From: Vibrio sp. 10N.286.49.B3
GTDB taxonomy: Bacteria > Pseudomonadota > Gammaproteobacteria > Enterobacterales > Vibrionaceae
Reading direction: 5' to 3'
NCBI RefSeq assembly: GCF_002873395.1
Contig: NZ_MCUV01000001.1
Location: forward strand, 372,001-436,000
Length of the DNA stretch: 64,000 bases
Part shown: one piece after another, positions 10,233 through 18,929 of the stretch
How positions within the stretch are numbered: position 1 is the stretch's first letter
Layout of the letters: every line of letters begins with the position of its first letter
The notes under the pieces: model-generated
What the model was told of the DNA's origin: nothing
What the model saw: only the letters and a program-made list of their open reading frames with translations
The model's database searches: none
Program-made: the position numbers and the translations under genes

Positions 10233-10321
10233 GATAATGTCTCCTGAATCTTATCGATAATATCTGCTGGTAACCATTGAGAGGTTTCTCAAAGCATAAA
10301 TCAGCAATCAAGTATGAGCCT

Positions 10322-11059
10322 TTAGTGGGAATAAAATGGCGCTCCCTTAAGCCATAGTTTTAATGCTTGCCAATAAATACCAACCATAACCTTTACGGCC
10401 ATGATGGGCGTTTTGATCAAATGCTTAAGTAAAATTTTTGAATTAAATGGCTGACTTTGCATCGATAGAGTCGCATCAAATATTTTACGCTCTTGATGGC
10501 ATTCAAGATGGACCATTAAACGTTGGGATAACGGCTTTAAGCACCATACATACTGCTGATCCATTGGGTTAAAAGGTGAAACGTGAAATGCTTTATCATG
10601 CTGCCACCCCTCGCCATTACCGCCCTTATCAGCAGGAATCGCGTAATAATGTCTTTCATTCCAAGGCGTATTACTCACCTCTGCCAGTAAATAACACCAC
10701 CGCCCTTCATCGTCATAAAGATAATAAAAGTTAACCGGACTAAAATAGAGACCTAAATAGCGCAAATGGCATACTGCAACAACCCTACCGGTTAACCGTA
10801 TATCTGTTAGCTCATGAACTTTATCTTGCACTGCTTGCTTTAAATTCCCATCGCCTAAGTAGTCTGAGCGCTGGAAGCGAGCCCAATGCCACCAACGCTG
10901 CCCAAATCCCCATACCTTACGCTCGAGTAAATCAATTTCATCTAAATCTAAACAAGGCATAAATAAAGGATAAGTCATCGAGTGCTTTATCGGACTCAAG
11001 CGTCGATGACGGACATTACCCACCATAAGCTGACTCTTGAAAGCCGTTAGCTGGCTCAT
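10322..11059 (-). CDS. DUF1365 domain-containing protein
   Basis: 245 residues. The DUF1365 pattern is visible as GNVRHRRLSPIKHSMTYPLF at the N-terminus, the histidine-bearing core LGLYFSPVNFYYLYD, and SNTPWNERHYY with KAFHVSPFNPMDQQY. The family has no proven biochemical role but almost always accompanies a flavin amine oxidase and a Cfa-like methyltransferase, so lipid modification is inferred. Its ATG overlaps the stop of the upstream flavin gene (TAATG), indicating coupled translation. A 90-base gap separates it from the Cfa-like gene. Confidence 0.88.
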   Translation of the reverse strand: MSQLTAFKSQLMVGNVRHRRLSPIKHSMTYPLFMPCLDLDEIDLLERKVWGFGQRWWHWARFQRSDYLGDGNLKQAVQDKVHELTDIRLTGRVVAVCHLRYLGLYFSPVNFYYLYDDEGRWCYLLAEVSNTPWNERHYYAIPADKGGNGEGWQHDKAFHVSPFNPMDQQYVWCLKPLSQRLMVHLECHQERKIFDATLSMQSQPFNSKILLKHLIKTPIMAVKVMVGIYWQALKLWLKGAPFYSH

Positions 11060-12339
11060 TACGCAGCCCCTTCTTCAGCAACTAACGCAGAGCAACGGAT
11101 GGACTCGACCACATCTAACGCACTTTTTACCCCGTCTTCATGGAAGCCATTGTGCCAATACGCGCCACAGTACCAAGTATTAAGCTGACCACTGACTTCC
11201 TCTTTACGCTGTTGAGCTGCCATCGATTCTGTCGTAAACACTGGGTGGTGATAATGGAAAGTGCGTAGTACCTTTGATGGGTCGAGGCGCTTTGAACTAT
11301 TGAGCGAGACACAAAAGGTTTCATCGGATGCTATATGTTGCAGAATATTCATATTATAAGTAAGGCAAGGCAGACGATTTTCTTGCCCCTCTTCGCCCGT
11401 TAAACGATAGTTCCAAGATGCCCAAGCCGCTTTTCTTTGCGGTAAAATCGAGGTATCAGTATGTAATATCACTTCATTTTCTTGATAAGCCATCGCACCT
11501 AAAATCGATTGTTCACTATCACTTGGGTCACTTAATAAACGCAATGCTTGATCACTATGACAAGCAAATATAACGTGGTCAAAGCGGTAAGATTGACCAT
11601 TAGCAATGATGCTTACACCCGCTTTATCTCGCTCAACAGAACTAACCGGGCTGTTAAGTAATATTCGCTCACTGAACCCCTGTGTTAATGGTTCAATGTA
11701 AGCGCGAGAGCCCCCTTCGATTACATACCATTGCGGTCTGTTCACTACATCTAATAAACCGTGGTTCAAAAAGAAACGCAAAAAGAAAGCAAGAGGAAAT
11801 GCCCGCATATCTGCCAGAGTTGATGACCAAATAGCCGCGCCCATTGGCAAAATATAATTATCACAGAAATCTGCATTAAACTGATGTTGATGCAAAAAGT
11901 CGCCAAGGGTAATCGAACTGGCTAAATCACTCTCAACACTTTGTTTGGCTAATTTATTGAAGCGAACTATCTCGCTGATAAAACGATAGAAGCTAGGTTT
12001 TAGCCAATTACGTTTTTGTGCAAACAGTGTCCGTAATGTGTGCCCATTGTATTCAAGACCAGTAGTATCATTGCGTATACTAAAGCTCATTTGGCTCGGC
12101 TTACCTTTGACTCCTATCTCATTCATCATTTGCATAAAGTGAGGGTAAGTACGATCGTTATAAACAATAAAACCAGTATCGATTGAATATGACTTGCCGT
12201 TACTTTCAACATCCACCGTAGCAGTATGACCACCAATATAGTCATTAGCCTCAAAGAGAGTCACGTCGTGCTGTTTGTGTAAATGATACCCACAGGTTAA
12301 CCCTGATATTCCTGTACCAATAATGGCTATTTTCATCAT
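11059..12339 (-). CDS. NAD(P)/FAD-dependent oxidoreductase, amine-oxidase/desaturase type
   Basis: 426 residues. The N-terminus MKIAIIGTGISGLTCGYHL is a Rossmann GxGxxG dinucleotide motif, followed by the acidic end of the second strand (LFEANDYIGGHT). FDHVIFACHSDQAL and the C-terminal WYCGAYWHNGFHEDG fit the flavin amine oxidase/phytoene desaturase-like group found with DUF1365 and Cfa-like genes. It probably oxidises a lipid acyl chain; the substrate is not known. Two adjacent ATGs (12339, 12336) follow AAGGA, and either could start translation. Confidence 0.88.
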   Translation of the reverse strand: MMKIAIIGTGISGLTCGYHLHKQHDVTLFEANDYIGGHTATVDVESNGKSYSIDTGFIVYNDRTYPHFMQMMNEIGVKGKPSQMSFSIRNDTTGLEYNGHTLRTLFAQKRNWLKPSFYRFISEIVRFNKLAKQSVESDLASSITLGDFLHQHQFNADFCDNYILPMGAAIWSSTLADMRAFPLAFFLRFFLNHGLLDVVNRPQWYVIEGGSRAYIEPLTQGFSERILLNSPVSSVERDKAGVSIIANGQSYRFDHVIFACHSDQALRLLSDPSDSEQSILGAMAYQENEVILHTDTSILPQRKAAWASWNYRLTGEEGQENRLPCLTYNMNILQHIASDETFCVSLNSSKRLDPSKVLRTFHYHHPVFTTESMAAQQRKEEVSGQLNTWYCGAYWHNGFHEDGVKSALDVVESIRCSALVAEEGAA

Positions 12340-12348
12340 TAAATCCTT

Positions 12349-13083
12349 CTAATTTTTTATTAATCGAGCAACTAACTTCGCTTGCCAATAATATGGAAGT
12401 AAGCCTATTAACCTAAGCGCCCAAGTAAATCCCGCTGGAAAATAGATCTGCTGTTTATTGGTAGAAAGCCCGGAGCGAATGCTGTTGGAAGCTTCTTCGA
12501 CAGTGACCATCATTGGCATAGGAAAGGTATTTTTATCCGTTAAAGGCGTTGCAACAAAGCCAGGGTAAATACTCACCACGCTCACTTGCTGCTGCCTTAA
12601 TGCTAAACGCAGGCTTCGCGCAAAATAACTCACTGCCGCTTTTGACGCGCCATAAGCTTCTGCTCTTGGTAGTGCTACTTCGCTCGCAATTGAACCAACA
12701 ATCGCGATTTTATGCCCGGGTTGGAAGTCTTTTTGAACCGCTGCAATACAGTTAGCCACACCGAATACATTGACGGTCATTACTCGCTTTATAACTGCAG
12801 CATCGATTTGACCATCATCGATATACTCACAGTCACCAGCATTTAAGATCCAAAGGCTAGGCAAAGGTTGTAGGTTGGCTAAAGCTTGCTGCGTCTCATG
12901 CTCGCTCGTAACATCAAAGCACAAGGTCATAATGTCAGCCTCTGTGGTTAGCTCAAATAATTTGTCTTGATTGCGACCACAGGCATAAACTCGCCACCCT
13001 TGCTGAGCATAATCTAACGCTAATTGTCGACCTATTCCTGATGAAGCCCCTGTAATTAATACGCACCTTGCTTGGTTACTCAT
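12349..13083 (-). CDS. Short-chain dehydrogenase/reductase of the Cfa-type operon
   Basis: 244 residues. The SDR cofactor site is TGASSGIGRQLA (about residues 11-22). The structural motif is ILNAGDCEY, the catalytic Ser is in VGSIAS, and YxxxK appears as YGASKAAV. It reduces or oxidises a carbonyl or alcohol with NAD(P)H; the substrate is unknown. It overlaps the preceding NTF2-like gene by 8 bases. The C-terminal hydrophobic stretch GFTWALRLIGLLPYYWQ could associate with membrane. Confidence 0.9.
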   Translation of the reverse strand: MSNQARCVLITGASSGIGRQLALDYAQQGWRVYACGRNQDKLFELTTEADIMTLCFDVTSEHETQQALANLQPLPSLWILNAGDCEYIDDGQIDAAVIKRVMTVNVFGVANCIAAVQKDFQPGHKIAIVGSIASEVALPRAEAYGASKAAVSYFARSLRLALRQQQVSVVSIYPGFVATPLTDKNTFPMPMMVTVEEASNSIRSGLSTNKQQIYFPAGFTWALRLIGLLPYYWQAKLVARLIKN

Positions 13084-13498
13084 CGCCTAACCTCGCCTTA
13101 ATCCGTTTAACTATTGAGCCGAGAAGCGGAAGGTGTTCATAAAGCATTGCACCTAAATCGAAATAATCGCGGTGATAAATAACTTTATTTTCGAAAAATC
13201 TAATATGGCTTGTCCCATGCACTTCTATCGTTGCCCCTGCTGATAACTTGGGGTGTTCTAAATACATAATCCAAGTAATAAAGCCCGAATTACCCACCTC
13301 TTGCTGATCTTGAATATCAAAGTCACAGCGAATGACATTTTTATACAAGGCATCAAAATAACGGTTAAGATTGTCAATACCACTGATTTTATGCGCTGCG
13401 TCTTCAAAGATAATATCGGTGTGATATATCTCATCAAGCCGATGAACAGTATCCTTACTAAGTGTTTGATAAAAATTGGCAACTGAGCTTATATTCAT
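13076..13498 (-). CDS. NTF2/SnoaL-like protein, first gene of the Cfa-type operon
   Basis: 140 residues with the short alpha-beta cone pattern of the NTF2-like superfamily: helical N-terminus FYQTLSKDTVHRLDEIYH, then IIFEDAAHKISG, and strands with ATIEVHGTSHIRFFENKVIYHRDYFD written here only as its ends ATIEVHGTSH and RDYFDLG. These domains bind hydrophobic ligands or act as small isomerases. Its place at the head of the operon with SDR, flavin oxidase, DUF1365 and Cfa-like genes suggests a lipid-derived ligand. GGAAGA lies upstream of ATG. No sigma or anti-sigma gene precedes it here. Confidence 0.82.
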   Translation of the reverse strand: MNISSVANFYQTLSKDTVHRLDEIYHTDIIFEDAAHKISGIDNLNRYFDALYKNVIRCDFDIQDQQEVGNSGFITWIMYLEHPKLSAGATIEVHGTSHIRFFENKVIYHRDYFDLGAMLYEHLPLLGSIVKRIKARLGDE

Positions 13499-13639
13499 CG
13501 CGTATCTTCCATACTTGACTGCCCAATCTTCAAGTTAGTACATCACTGCGGTTTATGCCGTAATTTACCTTGATTATGAGCGAGTGGTCGATTAAAAATA
13601 GATTATGCTTAGATACGCAATTTTTTGAGGCAGGATCAA

Positions 13640-13665
13640 AAAAGGCTTGGAAAAACCAAGCCTTT
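13640..13665 (-). terminator. Intrinsic terminator after htpX
   Basis: Stem AAAAGGCTTGG/CCAAGCCTTTT with a 5-base loop. In the minus direction it is followed by a T run. It separates htpX from the upstream region of the lipid operon. Confidence 0.85.
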
Positions 13666-13685
13666 TATTTATTCAATTATCGCAA

Positions 13686-14549
13686 TTACATATTACGTAG
13701 TGATTCAATTCGCTTATCAAGTGGCGGGTGGCTCATTAATAATTCAGAGATTGAACGCTTACCATTGATACCAAAAGCCATCATTGAACCTTCTAGTTGT
13801 GGCTCATGACTGACTTTAAGGCGTTCTAAAGCAGCAATCATTTTATGTTTGCCGACCAGTTGCGCTGCACCAGCATCAGCATAAAACTCACGATGACGGC
13901 TGTACCACATCGTAATGAAGCTCGCTAGGAAACCGAAAACTAACTCAAGCGCCATGGAAACACCAAAGTAAACCATCATGCTGCTACCACCGCCCTCTTC
14001 ATCATCATTTGAAGCGACAATATTAGCAATGAAACGAGATAGGAAGATAACGAACGTGTTCACAACACCTTGCATCAAAGTCATTGTGACCATATCGCCG
14101 TTAGCAATGTGGCTGACTTCGTGAGCAAGAACCGCCTCTGCTTCATCACGAGTCATGGTATGCAGTAACCCTGTTGATACCGCAACTAAAGAGTCATTAC
14201 GCTTTGCACCGGTCGCAAAAGCGTTCATATCTGGAGAGTCGTAAATCGCAACCGTTGGCATACCGATACCGACTTGTTGAGCTTGGCGGCTTACTGTTTC
14301 TAATAACCAATGTTCTGTTTCGTTGCGAGGACTTTCAATTACTGAGCCACCGACTGAACGTAATGCCATTTTTTTTGACATTAGTAACGAAATGATAGAA
14401 CCACCAAAACCAAATACTGCTGCCATCACTAATAGACCAGACAAGCTACCAGGTTGCATTCCTGTAACGGCATAAACAATATTCAGAACCACACTTAGCA
14501 CCATAACAACGGCTAAGTTAGTGATTAAAAATAACATGACTCTTTTCAT
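13686..14549 (-). CDS. htpX: Membrane-bound zinc metalloprotease HtpX
   Basis: 287 residues. This inner-membrane M48 protease acts with FtsH in membrane-protein quality control. Two N-terminal membrane segments (about 5-28 and 38-57) precede the catalytic domain. The zinc motif HEVSH is at 143-147 with the supporting glutamate in the later [11 protein letters not shown] region, and two more hydrophobic segments lie near 160-210. CGGAGAAAAGTA before ATG is the ribosome site. Family members are often heat-shock or Cpx controlled; I could not find a clear sigma-32 box. Confidence 0.97.
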   Translation of the reverse strand: MKRVMLFLITNLAVVMVLSVVLNIVYAVTGMQPGSLSGLLVMAAVFGFGGSIISLLMSKKMALRSVGGSVIESPRNETEHWLLETVSRQAQQVGIGMPTVAIYDSPDMNAFATGAKRNDSLVAVSTGLLHTMTRDEAEAVLAHEVSHIANGDMVTMTLMQGVVNTFVIFLSRFIANIVASNDDEEGGGSSMMVYFGVSMALELVFGFLASFITMWYSRHREFYADAGAAQLVGKHKMIAALERLKVSHEPQLEGSMMAFGINGKRSISELLMSHPPLDKRIESLRNM

Positions 14550-14820
14550 TACTTTTCTCCGACTGGGTAATTTTTATTATAGCTACTGCCATTTCTATCT
14601 AAATAAAAAAGATAGGCAGTATTAATAGTTATATAGTGTCTAAGATTTAGAATGCAAGGTTAAGCGATAAATTGAAACATTTAGTGAATGAAATGCTGTG
14701 GTCCGATCTATTGAGTGAGAGATTAATTAGACTTTGGTCTTATTGCTTGTGTGGTTCAAGCAAGGTAGATTTCTCATTGATTCGATATTAACCAAATCAT
14801 TCAGTATATAAGGGATAAAT

Positions 14821-14985
14821 ATGACTGATGCTAACAACTGTCAGATGGCAATCGACTTACTTCGAGTCCATTTACACTTAACAGAAGATGAAGCAAAACA
14901 GCAGCTTGGATTGGATAATACCGCTGTTAACCGTTCAATTTCAGAACCTCATCAAGCCTTGATAGAATTAATCGATGATAAATAA
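14821..14985 (+). CDS. Small conserved hypothetical protein (54 aa)
   Basis: 54 codons from ATG at 14821 to TAA. AAGGGA lies about 7 bases upstream and a strong terminator 15 bases downstream, so it looks like a complete monocistronic gene. The product is acidic and soluble. LHLTEDEAKQQLGLD reads like a helix-turn-helix and the C-terminus PHQALIELIDDK like a helix. I do not recognise the family. It sits between htpX (divergent) and bioD (convergent), where I would expect a small vibrio-specific gene. Confidence 0.7.
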   Translation: MTDANNCQMAIDLLRVHLHLTEDEAKQQLGLDNTAVNRSISEPHQALIELIDDK

Positions 14986-15000
14986 ATCGACAAGAATAAA

Positions 15001-15053
15001 AAAGGGTCACATAAAATACTCTTTCTAGTTAAAAGTATATGAGACCCTTTTTC
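15001..15053. terminator. Bidirectional terminator between the 54-aa gene and bioD
   Basis: Outer stem AAAGGGTC/GACCCTTT and inner stem ATACT/AGTAT, with A's to the left and T's to the right, so it can serve both converging transcripts. Confidence 0.85.
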
Positions 15054-15076
15054 TTTTATGCTTAATTTACTAATGT

Positions 15077-15766
15077 TTACAATTCAAGATCCAAAACGGG
15101 CTGGATATTAATGTATTTACCATTATCTCGCTTCATTACATGCGGGATATAAGGAATTTCGCCCAACTTAGGTGCATCAATTCGCTCTTCTAGCATAGTG
15201 ATAATGTCAGCATAGTGTTCAGTACCTGGATTTACACGGTTTGCAACCCAACCAACAATGTTTAAACCATCCGCTTTAATCGCTTCAACCGTCAGTAGTG
15301 CGTGGCTTAAGCAGCCTAATTTAATGCCGACAGCTAAAATAACCGGTAGTTTTTCTTGCTGTACCCATGTCGAGAGGCTATCTGTATCTGATATAGGAAC
15401 ACGCCAACCACCAGCCCCTTCCACTAACACAATGTCTGAATTCTGTTTGTGCTGAGCTAATTTATCACTTAAGACTGAATAATCGATGATGACATTATCG
15501 TGCTTGGCTGCAATATGTGGCGATGCTGCTAAAGATAAAGCATACGGGTTAATATCGTTATACTCAGTATCAACCGTCGCGGCTTCTTGCAAGTGCAATG
15601 CATCGGAGTTACGCATTCCAGCATCCGTTAGTTTACTGTCTGATGCCACAGGCTTATAACCAATCGTTGATAAATCTTGTGCTGCGAGTGCATGTAAAAT
15701 CGCTTTAGAAACGACGGTTTTCCCAACTTCGGTATCCGTACCTGCAATGAAAAATGCATCAATCAT
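15077..15766 (-). CDS. bioD: Dethiobiotin synthetase
   Basis: 229 residues from ATG at 15766. It carboxylates diaminopelargonate with CO2 and ATP to form dethiobiotin. The P-loop [12 protein letters not shown] has K16; [10 protein letters not shown] is the second conserved loop. I chose the inner ATG over an upstream one 21 bases earlier because it forms an ATGA overlap with the bioC stop and gives the standard [12 protein letters not shown] start. Last gene of bioBFCD. Confidence 0.95.
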   Translation of the reverse strand: MIDAFFIAGTDTEVGKTVVSKAILHALAAQDLSTIGYKPVASDSKLTDAGMRNSDALHLQEAATVDTEYNDINPYALSLAASPHIAAKHDNVIIDYSVLSDKLAQHKQNSDIVLVEGAGGWRVPISDTDSLSTWVQQEKLPVILAVGIKLGCLSHALLTVEAIKADGLNIVGWVANRVNPGTEHYADIITMLEERIDAPKLGEIPYIPHVMKRDNGKYINIQPVLDLEL

Positions 15767-16569
15767 AATTGAATAACCCCTAAACAAACTTGATATGTTG
15801 CTGGCAAGAGACCCTGATAATTTTGAAACCTTTGATACTCACTTTCAACACGTCGTAACTTATTACGACTTGTTAACCCTTGTGAACGCCCATTGACATG
15901 GTTCGCACCGATTCCTTTGAGGTCTCGCATCAATTCAAAAGCAGTGTCATACCATACTTTAATGACTGGCAAGTCTAATCGATGACTTTTACAATTAGTT
16001 TGCGCTAACGCAACTTTTACTCGGTTCAGAGTAACAAAATCATTAACATGGTACGAATTATCGACTTTTTTCCACGATTCTTTCAACTCTAGTAGAGATC
16101 CTTCTAATAAAGTTGAGAAAAATAGTTGCCCTTTTGTACGAGTCACTCGCTTCATTTCAAGCAGTGGTACCTCGAGATGATGACACCATTGCAGCGCTAA
16201 ACTAGAAAAAACATAATCAAAGCTGTCATTAGCAAAAGGCAGAGCTTCTGCATCTCCGACTCGATATTGGCAGACTTTATCTCCACAACGTAATTGCGCT
16301 TGTGCTAGCATTTGTGCAGAGAGATCCACGCAAGTCACAATCGCACCGCGTTCACTTAAAAGCGCTGATATATACCCGGTCCCACAGCCTAAATCTAAGA
16401 TCTGTTTACCTTGCAAATCGGCAGGTAACTTAGCTAAGAGCTTTAAACCCACATCCCGTTGAAATGCTGCATGCTGATCATAACATTGAGCCGCTTTACC
16501 AAATGCTTGAGCTATCGCCTGTTTCTGACACTGCTCAATATTCTTACCGAGAACCTGACACGCACTCAT
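15763..16569 (-). CDS. bioC: Malonyl-ACP O-methyltransferase
   Basis: 268 residues. It methylates malonyl-ACP with SAM to disguise the primer as a fatty-acid substrate, the entry to pimelate synthesis. SAM motif I is [12 protein letters not shown] (about 57-68), and the acidic motif II DLSAQML follows. ATG at 16569 shares bases with the bioF TGA (TGATG); an in-frame GTG one codon earlier is less likely. The partner esterase BioH is not in the window. Confidence 0.94.
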   Translation of the reverse strand: MSACQVLGKNIEQCQKQAIAQAFGKAAQCYDQHAAFQRDVGLKLLAKLPADLQGKQILDLGCGTGYISALLSERGAIVTCVDLSAQMLAQAQLRCGDKVCQYRVGDAEALPFANDSFDYVFSSLALQWCHHLEVPLLEMKRVTRTKGQLFFSTLLEGSLLELKESWKKVDNSYHVNDFVTLNRVKVALAQTNCKSHRLDLPVIKVWYDTAFELMRDLKGIGANHVNGRSQGLTSRNKLRRVESEYQRFQNYQGLLPATYQVCLGVIQL

Positions 16570-17723
16570 CACTGACTCCTTTCTATCACCTGCCGTAATG
16601 ACAGCGCTAATTGTTTAATCTCTTGCGGGGTATGATTGGTTGATAACGTTATACGCAGTCGAGCTTGCTTTACCGTTGGCGGGCGAATTGCCGTCACCCA
16701 GCAACCTTGCTTCTTTAGATCTTCAGCAACAGTTGTCGCGATCAGGCTACTTGCCAGTAAAAAAGGCTTAATCGGCGTTGTCGTTGCGACATAGCCCGGT
16801 AGATCATGTAATGCTTCATGGTAGTAGGTTTGTAACTCATGCAACTTATCTCTACGCCACTGCTCACCTTGCACCATAGTAATCGCATGGCTAATGGCAT
16901 GAGCTTGTGCTGGAGGTAATGCTGTTGAGTAGACGTGATGGCGAGCAAATTGCGTCAAATACTCCCCTGTTAAGTCATTACACAAAATAGCGGCACCCGA
17001 TAAGCCCAGTGCTTTGCCAAAAGTCACCACTAAAATATCCGGTTTGATCTGCGCGGCATGGCAACTTCCCTTGCCATATTCGCCAAGGACGCCGATACCA
17101 TGTGCATCATCGACCATTAACCAAGCTTGTTGTTGCTGACAAATTGATTGAATATCACTAAGTGGAGCACAGTCTCCATCCATGCTAAATACGCCCTCCG
17201 TCACCACCAAAGCGGAATCACTTTTACTCAATTTGTTTGCTAGATCGACGGTATCGTTATGGTGAAATCGACGCATTGTCGCAGCAGACAACATACCGGC
17301 TTCCATTAATGAGGCGTGATTTAACTTATCTTGCAGCAGCGTATCTTGTTGCTCTAGTAGCGCAAAAATTAACGCTTGATTAGCACTAAAACCAGAACTG
17401 AATAAGATAGCGCTTTCAAAGCCTAGCCATTCACACAGTTGTACTTCCAGATTTTGATGCGCTGGGCTAAAACCTGTCACTAATGGTGAAGCGGCACTCC
17501 CTGCTCCATACAACGTTAAGCCATGTTGCCAAGCTTGAATTAAGTCGGCATCACTGGCTAAACCTAAATAGTCATTGCTAGCAAAGTTGCTATAACAGCG
17601 GTGACCATCATTCAACAGTAATTGATTAGCATTAGATAGCGGCTGTAATGCTCTTGTTAACCCTAAGCGTTCGCGCTCTTTTACTGCCTGCTCGATTCTG
17701 GCAATAAACGTTGAACTCGCCAT
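16569..17723 (-). CDS. bioF: 8-amino-7-oxononanoate synthase
   Basis: 384 residues. This PLP enzyme condenses pimeloyl-ACP with L-alanine. The PLP lysine is K237 in TFGKALGLSGA; the aspartate of DDAHGIGVLG and the histidine of KLNHASLMEAG frame the cofactor. Its ATG overlaps the bioB TAA (TAATG), so the pair is translationally coupled. Length equals the E. coli enzyme. Confidence 0.96.
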   Translation of the reverse strand: MASSTFIARIEQAVKERERLGLTRALQPLSNANQLLLNDGHRCYSNFASNDYLGLASDADLIQAWQHGLTLYGAGSAASPLVTGFSPAHQNLEVQLCEWLGFESAILFSSGFSANQALIFALLEQQDTLLQDKLNHASLMEAGMLSAATMRRFHHNDTVDLANKLSKSDSALVVTEGVFSMDGDCAPLSDIQSICQQQQAWLMVDDAHGIGVLGEYGKGSCHAAQIKPDILVVTFGKALGLSGAAILCNDLTGEYLTQFARHHVYSTALPPAQAHAISHAITMVQGEQWRRDKLHELQTYYHEALHDLPGYVATTTPIKPFLLASSLIATTVAEDLKKQGCWVTAIRPPTVKQARLRITLSTNHTPQEIKQLALSLRQVIERSQ

Positions 17724-18781
17724 TAATTTGCGACACTCGCATCATAAAAAAGGTCATGTTCACCAGGGCGCGACATCACTCGCTGTTCAACTTCAGCCAA
17801 TAACTGATCCGCTTGTATATCATCTGGTTTTTGATTTACATGTTGGCGATTAATACCCAGTTTTGTGAATAAACGCATATCGGTATCTTCTGCAGGGTTA
17901 GCGGTGGTTAATAGTTTACAGCCATAAAAAATAGAATTAGCTCCAGCCATAAAACACAAGGTTTGCATTTGCTCGTTCATATCTTCACGTCCAGCGGATA
18001 AACGCACCGCAGACATCGGCATCATGATTCGAGCCAGCGCGATCAAGCGAATAAAATCAAATGGCTCAACATCATCGACATCTGCCATTGGCGTGCCTTG
18101 AACCTTAACCAGCATATTAATCGGCACACTTTCAGGGTGTGTAGGTAAGTTGGCAAGTTCAACTAATAGCCCAGCTCGGTCATTGTGACTTTCCCCCATG
18201 CCAATGATCCCACCCGAGCAAATTTTCATACCTGAATCACGCACATGACTTAACGTATCTAATCGATCTTGATAGGTTCGTGTAGTGATGATGTTGCCAT
18301 AAAATTCTGGTGAGGTGTCTAGGTTATGGTTGTAATAATCAAGACCGGCTCCAGCTAATTCACCGGCTTGTTCAGGGGTCAGCATCCCTAATGTCATACA
18401 AGTCTCTAGCCCTAACGCTTTCACTCCTTTGATCATATCGGTGAGGTGTGGCATATCGCGCTGTTTCGGGTTTTTCCAAGCTGCCCCCATACAAAAACGG
18501 GTAGAGCCAGCATTTTTTGCCTTTTGCGCCGCATCTAACACACGCTCAACTTCCATTAACCGCTCACGATCAACCTCTGTTCGGTAATGTGCACTTTGCG
18601 GGCAATATTTACAGTCTTCTGGGCAAGCACCTGTTTTTATAGAAAGTAATGTACTGACTTGCACTTCATTTGCAGGATGAAATTGGCGATGAATAACCTG
18701 AGCTTCAAAGAGTAAGTCCATAAACGGCTTCTCAAGCAAATGGCGAACTTCCGGTACTGTCCAATTGTGACGAACTTCCAC
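17723..18781 (-). CDS. bioB: Biotin synthase
   Basis: 352 residues. This radical-SAM enzyme inserts sulfur into dethiobiotin. The SAM cluster CPEDCKYC gives C53, C57 and C60, as in E. coli. The later [10 protein letters not shown] and [12 protein letters not shown] regions belong to the auxiliary 2Fe-2S barrel. The start is GTG at 18781, preceded by AAGGA, giving MEVRHNW as in other vibrios; the nearby ATG at 18789 is out of frame. First gene of bioBFCD. Confidence 0.97.
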   Translation of the reverse strand: MEVRHNWTVPEVRHLLEKPFMDLLFEAQVIHRQFHPANEVQVSTLLSIKTGACPEDCKYCPQSAHYRTEVDRERLMEVERVLDAAQKAKNAGSTRFCMGAAWKNPKQRDMPHLTDMIKGVKALGLETCMTLGMLTPEQAGELAGAGLDYYNHNLDTSPEFYGNIITTRTYQDRLDTLSHVRDSGMKICSGGIIGMGESHNDRAGLLVELANLPTHPESVPINMLVKVQGTPMADVDDVEPFDFIRLIALARIMMPMSAVRLSAGREDMNEQMQTLCFMAGANSIFYGCKLLTTANPAEDTDMRLFTKLGINRQHVNQKPDDIQADQLLAEVEQRVMSRPGEHDLFYDASVAN

Positions 18782-18839
18782 GTATCCATTCCTTATTCAT
18801 TACTGATGGTTTTGGTTTATCTCAACTTGATGCTTGGAT

Positions 18840-18867
18840 ACTCTACTAACAAACGGTAGACTGTCAA
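18840..18867 (-). promoter_or_regulatory. Promoter of bioBFCD
   Basis: On the minus strand a perfect -35 TTGACA (18862-18867) is followed after 16 bases by TAGAGT (18840-18845), a 4/6 match to the -10. The -35 lies inside the left half of the BirA operator, so repressor binding would block it. Confidence 0.6.
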
Positions 18868-18893
18868 CAGTAAAAGTAATTTTAGGTTTACAC
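18861..18893. promoter_or_regulatory. BirA operator between bioA and bioB
   Basis: Half sites CTGTCAACA (18861-18869) and GGTTTACAC (18885-18893) are separated by 15 bases. This matches the proteobacterial BirA box TTGTAAACC-N15/16-GGTTTACAA, with the right half nearly perfect and the left half weaker. Biotinyl-AMP-loaded BirA would repress both divergent bio transcripts. Confidence 0.75.
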
Positions 18894-18929
18894 TAGCGTA
18901 AATAAAAACCAAGAGAGTATCAAAAAGCA

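Noticed and set aside
10105-10311. 68-codon minus-strand ORF covering the Cfa-like start and the gap to DUF1365
   Set aside because: It is largely a shadow of the Cfa-like N-terminus in another frame, has no ribosome site and no recognisable composition.
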